DNA from: Saccoglossus kowalevskii
Taxonomy: Eukaryota; Hemichordata; Enteropneusta; Harrimaniidae
Direction: 5' to 3'
Assembly: GCF_000003605.2 (NCBI RefSeq)
Contig: NW_003108586.1
Span: forward strand, 363,384 to 381,456
Length of the DNA stretch: 18,073 nucleotides
Within the stretch, counting starts at the first letter, position 1, and every line of letters begins with the position of its first letter. Shown here in pieces: positions 1 to 18,073 of the stretch. Under the pieces are notes generated by a model, which did no database searches, was not told the origin of the DNA, and saw nothing but the letters and a program-made list of their open reading frames with translations. A program made the translations under genes and the position numbers.

Positions 1-600
1 TTGCAAATACTTGTCCACTGAAACACGCTTAAATCATTATAAAGGATCTCGCAAGTCACTAAATATCAGTTCAAAACAAGATCTGGGCGCTTACACAACA
101 TACAATTCAACATCACAAAAAAAAAAACGTTCAGAAAAACGATAGGAAAAGCAAGCAAGAAATACGTTACATACTAAACAATAGTGTTGGGATTCTGGAA
201 AAGAGTTCAACGTTACACAGTGTCAGTTACAGTGCCCAGCAAGCGGTTCTCTACACATGACAATACACAAATAGCTAAAGTTCTAATTCAAAGTCTATAT
301 AGCATCTCCTCTTTTTGTCACGTTAGTCCAAGTCGTTCTTTATCATCATCTTGTCTTTAATGTCGCTCAAGTATTGATTATTCAGTCCTATTCGATACTC
401 GTCCTTCCGAAGGGGCTCCGAAGTCTTCATGTCTTAAGCGTTGTTCATTGGTATGATTCGAGTAAAGTCGTTAGTCGTCAAGCGCAGTTTCTGAGTCGTC
501 TGTGCCATCGAGCTGCTAGTTCGGTTCGCAAGAAAGACACACCTTCGCCATTTCACTTTTCTTCACAGGATGTCAAAGTGTGTTAAACACCTGCCCGGGA
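1..600. other. No recognisable gene
   Basis: The composition is moderately AT-rich and less repetitive than the rest. Reading frames are short; the longest on the minus strand of interest (323-430, 35 codons, highly charged) has no supporting context and was not called. The left window edge cuts this region, so an exon of a neighbouring gene cannot be excluded. Confidence 0.5.
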
Positions 601-669
601 TCTCCACTCACATATCAGGGGGGAATTCTTCTCCGATGGGGTTCTCCACACGTGCCAGGGGGGAATCCT
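601..669. repeat. Two imperfect direct repeats, period about 40 bp
   Basis: TCTCCACTCACATATC followed by AGGGGGGAATTCT (601-629) and TCTCCACACGTGCC followed by AGGGGGGAATCCT (643-669) share a perfect 11-mer CAGGGGGGAAT exactly 40 bp apart (616-626 and 656-666). The repeats lie in the most GC-rich part of the first kilobase. Confidence 0.7.
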
Positions 670-1460
670 CGTCTCTCTATCGCGTCCCCTTGAGGTACGG
701 GACCGGGAACGTCGCTTAAACTGTTACAGTCAAATAGACACACACAACGAAATACGTTTCAACTCTCGTCTTAGTCGGTCAGTCGAGTACTCTATAAGAC
801 ACAGCGCCCTGGGGAAAAGTCCCCCAAGACAGTGCTCCAAGAAGGTTGATCATACACCATCTAAAATTTAATTACGAATTTGAAAATCACCAAAGTTGAA
901 CAATATTGCAACATTAGAGTACACAGAATTGGCTGCCATATTGATGCAAATTTTCAAATCATGCAATTCAAGAACTAGAAGACCAACAAAAAGCAGTACA
1001 ATACGACCTTACATGCCAAAATAAAGAAATTCACAAAGTTGGAAGCTGTTAAATCAACTAAACAACAAACTGCTATGTACACCATTAAAGAAAACTATAT
1101 CATGTCCATAGACAAAACAGTGCAACTTAACAAAAATACGCAGTTACAGTAGGTCAAGAAGTTGTATCATCAAATGTGCAGAGATACGAGTATATGTGTG
1201 ACAACATATACTAATCTGATGAAAGATGAACTAGTAAAGAAAGAACAAAAAATAGAGCGGAAACTTGTCATCCTGTTTAGTTACTATATGATAAAAGTAA
1301 AACATTCGTTTACTCGATGCTCATTGGGATGAGCACGAGCATGCTTTGCAGTAACTGACATACGTCGTGGTCATGTCTGTCTTGCCGAACGTGAAAGATG
1401 GACGTGGTGAACGTCATTATCCTATGTCGACGGTGATTTGAGGGCCCCAGTTTGTATTTT
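670..1460. other. No recognisable gene; A-rich sequence
   Basis: From about 840 to 1300 the + strand is A-rich, which yields Lys/Asn/Gln-rich open frames without family resemblance. A G/C hairpin-like stretch near 808-825 (CTGGGGA with TCCCCCAAG) is short and bulged. Confidence 0.5.
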
Positions 1461-1494
1461 TTCAAATCACAGTGACTGTGTTCAAATACAGTGA
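1461..1494. repeat. 20-bp-period tandem pair containing a 13-bp palindrome
   Basis: TTCAAATCACAGTGA (1461-1475) recurs as TTCAAATACAGTGA (1481-1494). The first copy overlaps the palindrome CACAGT-G-ACTGTG (1468-1480). Confidence 0.7.
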
Positions 1495-1592
1495 ATGAAC
1501 AAGAAAACCGACGTGTTAAACAGGAATGCTTCATTTTACTTGTAATGCACGAGCAGTTTTCAGTTTAAAATTCTCATGGGAACTGTCACTTG

Positions 1593-1617
1593 AACCACGG
1601 TTCTAGGAACCGTGGTT
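1593..1617. repeat. Hairpin: 11-bp perfect stem, 3-base loop
   Basis: AACCACGGTTC, loop TAG, GAACCGTGGTT. It is the first of a series of inverted repeats in 1.59-2.18 kb. Confidence 0.9.
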
Positions 1618-1655
1618 GAACAGTGTTAGTAGTGCAACGCTTTGTATGGCGCGGG

Positions 1656-1677
1656 TTACTTGTCAATGTGCAAGTAA
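1656..1677. repeat. Hairpin: 7-bp stem, 8-base loop
   Basis: TTACTTG (1656-1662) pairs with CAAGTAA (1671-1677). Confidence 0.7.
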
Positions 1678-1720
1678 TAGTCGTTTTGTTACACAAAATC
1701 CTGAAAAATCAATATTGTTT

Positions 1721-1749
1721 ACAGTCCCTCTATCCGATAGAGGGACTGT
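1721..1749. repeat. 29-bp perfect odd palindrome (14-bp arms, single central base)
   Basis: ACAGTCCCTCTATC, central C, GATAGAGGGACTGT. This is the strongest inverted repeat of its size in the window and has no obvious transposon context. Confidence 0.92.
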
Positions 1750-1766
1750 GATCTGAATAATGAATG

Positions 1767-2208
1767 CGTCATTTGTTTGTTTGTTGTCTACTTGTTATGA
1801 TAAACACGTGAAGTGCTGTGCCCTGACAGCAACGACATTTTAAAAACAATCTGACACAATCCAAACCAATAGTTTTCAATATTTTTTTAGTTATCGATTC
1901 AAATTTACAGTTTTCAGTTCAAAATTTAAATTGAAAATCCCCAGTAACTGATGCAGAAAGTGGTAAAACATGTGTGTCAACCGAAAAAGTAGATGCAAAA
2001 TGTTTTCAGCTATTTTAAATTTATGTATTGATTTAAATTTTACCGGAGCTGGAGAGTCTAACCGATATTTATTGAAAATCGACGCTCATTAACTTATTAC
2101 TTCACAAAAGTGAAGTTCAAAGAGAAATCACCAATCTTATGGCCCATTCATCCATTTATTCAGTTTAGTGAGTAAACTCATCAATTGAGGATTACGTCAT
2201 TTGTTTGT
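1767..2208. repeat. Direct 14-mer pair (CGTCATTTGTTTGT) bracketing about 430 bp
   Basis: The 14-mer occurs at 1767-1780 and 2195-2208. The sequence between is very AT-rich, with AAATTTAAATT-type tracts near 1925 and 2020-2040 and a hairpin at 2099-2116. It may mark the edges of an insertion or be chance in T/G-rich sequence. Confidence 0.4.
2099..2116. repeat. Hairpin: 7-bp stem, 4-base loop
   Basis: ACTTCAC, loop AAAA, GTGAAGT. Another 6-bp-stem hairpin, AGTTTA/TAAACT, follows at about 2162-2178. Confidence 0.75.
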
Positions 2209-2632
2209 GTCTCTCCAAATATTATTATAATATTTCACAGGGATATACATTTCGATCACATTGTTAATAAAAATAAATGCCCAGGGCTTTAAAATTACAG
2301 TATGAGCCATGTACAGTTATACAAAGAAGCGCCAATGCACAGATAACTAAGGCTGTAAATTTACAGTTAGCCGCACTTTCTGAGCATCGACTGGACTGTG
2401 TCCAACACGCCATCAACGGCAGTAATGAGTCGAGAATTTGAAAAGCCAAGGTTGCAAATGCATAACGTGAGCAAATTAATTGTATACAAAAGAACGTCAA
2501 TAAATAGATGACGAGATCTGTACGTTTTTAGCATGACCCAATATATGCATCAATGGCCATAATGGTTATAATTGGTAGTACTGTTATACATAATGCTACT
2601 GTTAATAAGAAACATAAATTTAAACGTATTAA
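2209..2632. other. No recognisable gene
   Basis: AT-rich sequence leading up to the MITE. The minus-strand open frame at 2264-2500 has no family resemblance or splice context. Confidence 0.5.
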
Positions 2633-3063
2633 GGCCAGACTTTTTTATTCCTTGTTTCGCGAGTTTTTATAAGGCATTTTTTTTTATTTTGAGGAGAGCG
2701 GAAAAAAAAAAAATTTTTTTTTTTTTTTTCATTAGATTTGTGTGATTCTCAAAGAATTGTAAGTGAGATCATTGATCGGAGAGAAGAAATGAAATAAAAT
2801 GTTATTCCATGTATAACCTTGTTTCTCATCTGCGCGAGACTTCGGTACTTTGATCATGATACTCCCACAAAAATGCAACATTGATTTGTTATGCGGCGGG
2901 CGGTAAAAAAATAAATATAAAATAATATTTTTTTAGCATTTTTTTGCGCTTACAAGTCCGCCGGCGCGAGAAATTACGCTGAAATGAAATTATATTTTTG
3001 TTTCATTTTCGGCTCCTGTTCATTCGGCGGGTTCGCGAAACAAGGGATAATAAAAGTCTGGCC
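2633..3063. mobile_element. Harbinger-like MITE, 431 bp, TAA target duplication
   Basis: The left end (2633-2662) reads GGCCAGACTTTTTTATTCC then TTGTTTCGCGA. The reverse complement of the right end (3033-3063) reads GGCCAGACTTTTATTATCCC then TTGTTTCGCGA, so about 30-bp inverted repeats differ only by small indels. TAA lies on both sides (2630-2632 and 3064-3066). A 3-bp TWA duplication and GG-starting ends are typical of PIF/Harbinger elements; superfamily assignment is inferred from that. The interior has no transposase and contains an A12-T16 homopolymer block at 2702-2729. Confidence 0.85.
2702..2729. repeat. A12-T16 homopolymer palindrome inside the MITE
   Basis: Twelve A residues are followed directly by sixteen T residues, giving a perfect 24-bp self-complementary core. 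The run length is also a place where assembly or polymerase slippage errors are likely. Confidence 0.9.
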
Positions 3064-3066
3064 TAA

Positions 3067-3556
3067 ACAAGGCATACTCTTTATAAAGATAAAGTGTAGT
3101 GAAAAATGCACAGACTGTTTTATAGCCCATTTAAGTGTGCCTTTGTTGCTCGTGATACCATATTTGTAAATTTTTCAATCCTAACATTTTTAGAAAGCGT
3201 GATAAATATCTTACTATTTCTAAGCGGAATGCTTGCAAACATAATATACAGCGTTTAGGCATTATACAATTACAACACGGAGTAATTTTAAATAGTATTT
3301 TAACGCAATTCCGGATACCGGAATTATGTTTTTTAGGGTTTGCCCTGGAATCATGTCTTTAAATGCTTGAGTGTTTTCTTTCAAGGGGCACAGATCGAGA
3401 TATGCAAATTTATAATGGGCGGAACATGAATAGAGTAAATCTTCGGAAGTCTTCTTTTCGGAACTTATGGTAAAAGAGTTATAATTATAATACAACAAAA
3501 TAGCAACTATAACTAAAATACAATTATCATTTTCTCAAAAATTAGACTGGTCTAAC
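3067..3556. other. No recognisable gene; one short palindrome
   Basis: AT-rich sequence. AATTCCGG-ATA-CCGGAATT (3307-3325) is a perfect 8-bp-arm hairpin. The minus-strand frame at 3262-3498 (78 codons) resembles no family I know and lacks supporting signals. Confidence 0.5.
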
Positions 3557-3572
3557 CTAATAAATTTATTAG
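3557..3572. repeat. 16-bp perfect AT palindrome flanked by a direct 8-mer
   Basis: CTAATAAATTTATTAG is self-complementary. GGTCTAAC occurs just before it (3549-3556) and again at 3581-3588. Confidence 0.8.
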
Positions 3573-3587
3573 TGGTCGGAGGTCTAA

Positions 3588-3706
3588 CATGTAGGCGTGA
3601 GAGGCGCCCTCGCCGGCCGAACAGCATCAGCCCCACTAACTGTCTCAACTGTCTTGGGTTTGGAGCACAGCGGAGGGCGCAACCCACGCGAGCTTGTCGG
3701 GCTACC
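3588..3706. other. GC-rich, CpG-rich patch adjoining MITE copy A
   Basis: About 115 bp (for example GGCGCCCTCGCCGGCC at 3603-3618 and CGGAGGGCGC at 3671-3680) is sharply richer in G+C than its surroundings and abuts the MITE end. Both strands stay open in several frames because of composition, not because of a recognised protein. It could be a fragment of another mobile element or of a GC-rich repeat into which the MITE inserted. Confidence 0.5.
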
Positions 3707-4026
3707 CTCGGGGCGGACATCCGGGCGTTTGTCACCGCTTGGCAACCCTCGCGGTGAAAACAAAGGCCAAAAACTCGTAGAAAACGGTACTTTTGGATGG
3801 TTGTTGAGACCCCCTGAACAGTGTAACAAGATTAGCCCTATATGTGTAACATATGTAAATTTGGTTGTTCAGAATTACTTCAAAGTTGAGTTTGTGTTGT
3901 TTTCTCGAATTTTCACAGGCTCGACCGGCGTTCCACAGCAGCGCACACAGGCCCCATAGAAATACATGTACAGTGGTGCGCGCCTTAGCAACGTGGAACG
4001 TCTTGTGACGTAGCTCCGCCCCCAAA
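3707..4026 (+). mobile_element. MITE copy A, about 320 bp, inverted relative to copy B
   Basis: The sequence from CTCGGGGCGGACATC to CTCCGCCCCCAAAG is the same element as 5253-5573 in the opposite orientation, roughly nine bases in ten identical by eye. Its terminal repeats are more decayed than those of copy B: one G is missing at the left and the final GAG has become AAAG. No clean target-site duplication is visible. Open reading frames across it are by-products of its GC-rich ends. It ends about 655 bp upstream of the inferred IDH3A start codon. Confidence 0.85.
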
Positions 4027-4640
4027 GATATATTACCCTGGAGTACAATTGATTTCAAAATGAATACTAGTAAATTCCGGGTAGGTGTCTACTTTAAAAT
4101 AGACGATCTACTTTAAAGACAAAACCTAAATAATTATTGCTCCATTCTGCCCTTTATTTGGAGTGCCACCTAGCAACTCACACACTATATAGGTTTTATC
4201 ACAATTTTTCTATCACAGAGAGACTGTGGTTTTAAATAGGTGTCTAAACGTCACTTGAATAAAATCTATATCTAGCTAAAGCGTTGTGTGAGCTATATCC
4301 AAAAATAACTGTTAATTATAGTACGAGTTTAAATTTAAATTTTGACCCGACACTACCAAAACTCTGTGATGATACATGAGTCAAACATATCGTTCTGAAA
4401 ACTCTTAGTTTGGTTGTTTTGTATATAATTTTATTTTTTATAAATATTGGATGCACGACCTTTTCTATTTTATATCCTGCAATAACGATTAACATTAATA
4501 ATAATAATACCCTAAAACTAGAAAATAAGTCGGGAGCATACCCCGGTCGGCCCTTCTAAATCCGAACTTGGAACACGGTCTGTAATCTGCCCCGTCCTCG
4601 TGTAAATATAAATGGTCTGTCCCTAACACGTAAGAAATGG
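4027..4640 (+). other. Region upstream of IDH3A, between MITE A and the NRF-1-like sites
   Basis: AT-rich apart from a more balanced stretch at about 4528-4600 just before the NRF-1-like sites. It probably contains promoter and 5' UTR sequence, but no initiator or TATA element is convincing enough to call. Confidence 0.4.
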
Positions 4641-4663
4641 CATGCGCAGTACAAGATGCGCAG
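4641..4663 (+). promoter_or_regulatory. Pair of NRF-1-like half-sites in the inferred IDH3A promoter
   Basis: CATGCGCAG (4641-4649) and GATGCGCAG (4655-4663) are two direct copies of the ATGCGCAG half-site 14 bp apart, 19-41 bp upstream of the inferred ATG. NRF-1 binds palindromes built from TGCGCA and controls many nuclear genes for mitochondrial proteins. CpG-containing motifs like these stand out in an AT-rich background. The direct rather than palindromic arrangement makes each a half-site, so binding is inferred. A weak AT-rich TATA-like stretch lies near 4602-4612; no transcription start can be read from sequence. Confidence 0.5.
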
Positions 4664-4681
4664 CTAATGTATTCTGCAATC

Positions 4682-16408
<11,727 letters not shown>

Positions 16409-17033
16409 GTTATCATATTTTAATGCATATTTATACTGAATTCAAGACATGAATGAAATATAAAATAATGGTGCTGCACTTTATATACATATTCAACAAC
16501 ACCTATTTCACCTTGCAGTGTAAGCGTAACAATTCTGATATTTTTTTCCCCAACTATTAAACTTTAAAGTTTCTAGAAAGGATATTTTTGTTACAAAAAA
16601 CATAAATGGCATACCCATACTTGTGCCAAGTTTGATTAACTGCAAAGGTCAGATGGCGAATTTGTGCCTTGCATTCCCTGTGTTGATCGATTTCTAAACC
16701 CTTCTGTTATTTTCTAGGAATATGTGTAAATGTAAAATGTTTAAATTTGTTCCTTAATATGGATATAAAGATAGCACCAATGAATAATGGTACTGCCACA
16801 CTGATCATTTTTAATACCAAAAGACTTGTGGCATGATTACAGCAAGACCATTTTTAACTGCCAATATAATCATTTCCTTCAGTGTACTGATTCAAGTTGC
16901 TTTAATGGAAGCCAATTCCGATATTACTGTTTGTTTTTTATTTATATCCATTGAGCTTAACATAAACACCACCATATACCGTTTTTGTTGACCATGTCCA
17001 ATATAGCTTATTCTTTAAAATTGTTTGAAACTA

Positions 17034-17039
17034 AATAAA
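17034..17039 (+). terminator. Proximal polyadenylation signal AATAAA
   Basis: AATAAA is followed within 10-30 bases by a GT/T-rich stretch (TTGTGTTTATTTGTG), the usual downstream element. It is about 625 bases after the IDH3A stop. Confidence 0.6.
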
Positions 17040-17578
17040 AATTGTGTTTATTTGTGATTATTTTTGTTATTGAAAAATGATTACTATTCCAGCAACCAGG
17101 CTGGTTACCCAGTAAATTATAACAGTGGTTTTACAAAATATTGTGTTGATTGCTATCGTCTTTGCTCTGCAAATTGCAGTGGTGCTTCCAGGATCAAAAT
17201 AAGTGATATTTTAATAATTCAATATAAATGCAAATTTTGGTTTACATGTGCTTCTAATAGAGCATAGATGGTATTGCAAAATGACCACAGTGTAAATACA
17301 TTTCAAATACACTTACAACTATAAAATTGTCATGTATCAAGCTGTTTATATTCTCCATAATCAAGTTTCATCATGTTTTACACATTGTACTCTCTTCACA
17401 TACAAGTCAAACACCATAATTAAAAACAACTGTATTTCCACAAGTCAGATGCAAACAATCGTTTACTTGTGCCAGAATTTTTACATAGTTCTCTTGTCTT
17501 TTATTTATGTTAAGAATTTATGTATTGTGTATATTCATGTAATATAATCTTGCTGTGCATTGCACTTTGTTTAACCCA

Positions 17579-17584
17579 ATTAAA
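17579..17584 (+). terminator. Distal polyadenylation signal ATTAAA
   Basis: ATTAAA is followed by GATTGTGGTGTCCTGTC and a run of T within about 45 bases, a strong GT-rich downstream element. It is the most common variant signal in animals and could end a longer IDH3A transcript. Confidence 0.55.
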
Positions 17585-17661
17585 GTCTCCAAATATGAAT
17601 TGATTGTGGTGTCCTGTCTTTTTTTTGCAAGTTTTCAGATATCTCAATATCATCTTGAACA

Positions 17662-17673
17662 GATTAGCTAATC
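17662..17673. repeat. 12-bp perfect palindrome downstream of the distal poly(A) signal
   Basis: GATTAGCTAATC lies about 80 bp after the ATTAAA signal. The half-sequence GATTAGCCAA recurs at 17689-17698. Confidence 0.7.
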
Positions 17674-17807
17674 AATGAATCTTCTAAAGATTAGCCAAGT
17701 ACTACTTGCTAGATTCTAACCTAAATAATTTAGTTTATACTGTAAATCAGTGGTCCAAGCATTTATCCATTGCATTATTTTTCAGATTAGGTGCGATTTA
17801 ATTGAAG

Positions 17808-18063
17808 ATGGCCATCTGGCAGCCATAATTTGCTTATATCACAAAATTCGTCTACTCAGAGTATCTAATCCTTTCCATAGAACATGCCCTGAAAATTAAG
17901 GATCTCAAATGTACACTTGTTAGTTAGGTATGCAGACAATGGTCAACTGGTAGCCATTTTATTTGACAAAATTCAGCTAATTTTTCTGTTTTTATGGGAG
18001 TCTAATGTTTATATTAGACGATATTTATTGACACAACTATTTGCATATTCATGAGCGTCTTTA
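17808..18063. repeat. Two diverged copies of a repeat about 125-130 bp long
   Basis: GATGGCCATCTGGCAGCCAT (from 17808) is echoed by AATGGTCAACTGGTAGCCAT (from 17938), and ACAAAATTC recurs after each (17841 and 17966). The copies are head-to-tail and quite diverged. A hairpin with 7-bp arms (18000-18006 and 18013-18019) lies in the second copy. It looks like a degraded dispersed or satellite-like repeat. Confidence 0.55.
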
Positions 18064-18073
18064 TATTGCTACG

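Larger units (their letters stand above)
16409..17600 (+). other. IDH3A 3' untranslated region (end inferred)
   Basis: AT-rich sequence follows the TGA with no further coding signal. Two polyadenylation candidates divide it: one giving a UTR of roughly 650 bases and one giving roughly 1.2 kb. Short open frames here (for example 17064-17267 and 17332-17547) look random. Confidence 0.7.

Noticed and set aside
323-430. 35-codon minus-strand ORF with a highly charged product
   Set aside because: Too short, with no recognisable domain and no promoter or splice support.
979-1332. Long Lys/Gln-rich + strand reading frame interrupted by one TAG at 1150-1152, with a neighbouring open frame just upstream (about 945-1050)
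   Set aside because: The strand is A-rich, which favours such frames. There is no start context, splice signals or family resemblance, and similar lengths occur elsewhere in the window by chance.
3262-3498. 78-codon minus-strand ORF
   Set aside because: Resembles no family I know, and no splice or promoter context supports it.
3597-3959. 120-codon + strand open frame and overlapping minus-strand frames
   Set aside because: They run across the GC-rich patch and MITE copy A, where low stop-codon frequency explains them; the inverted copy at 5253-5573 does not preserve a common protein.

Overview
This is an AT-rich window of nuclear DNA from an invertebrate animal. Exons are short and bounded by GT-AG introns, vertebrate-like but well-diverged protein sequence is present, and the intergenic and intronic DNA carries MITEs and a decayed non-LTR retrotransposon. 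The retrotransposon C-terminus is of a type common in invertebrate deuterostomes and cnidarians. A hemichordate or cephalochordate would fit, but the sequence alone does not settle the species.

The window holds one recognisable gene, on the + strand: the alpha (catalytic) subunit of mitochondrial NAD-dependent isocitrate dehydrogenase, IDH3A. Ten exons between 10872 and 16408 join in frame with no gap and end in a TGA stop. A 27-nt first exon at 4682-4708 is inferred. It supplies a start codon and the beginning of a mitochondrial presequence, matches the phase of exon 2, and lies just downstream of two NRF-1-like half-sites. The complete model has 11 exons and 362 codons, close to the vertebrate protein (366 aa), and keeps every substrate-binding, metal-binding and catalytic residue I could place.

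Layout. 1-2632: no gene recognised; short repeats and a run of strong hairpins. 2633-3063: a Harbinger-like MITE with about 30-bp terminal inverted repeats and a TAA duplication. 3067-3706: a gene-free stretch ending in a GC-rich patch. 3707-4026 and 5253-5573: two copies of another MITE family in opposite orientation, bracketing the inferred promoter and exon 1 of IDH3A. 4709-10871: a 6.2-kb first intron containing the second MITE copy and a 3.15-kb interval (6753-9899) bounded by perfect 16-bp inverted repeats and ATA flanks. That interval contains a frameshifted LINE fragment (about 8100-8985). 10872-16408: the compact body of IDH3A. 16409 to about 17600: 3' UTR with two good polyadenylation-signal candidates. 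About 17808-18063: a diverged two-unit repeat.

No new protein system is visible. The most interesting feature is architectural: a housekeeping TCA-cycle promoter sits in the loop of a transposon-derived inverted repeat, and a transposon-rich first intron separates a tiny first exon from the rest of the gene.
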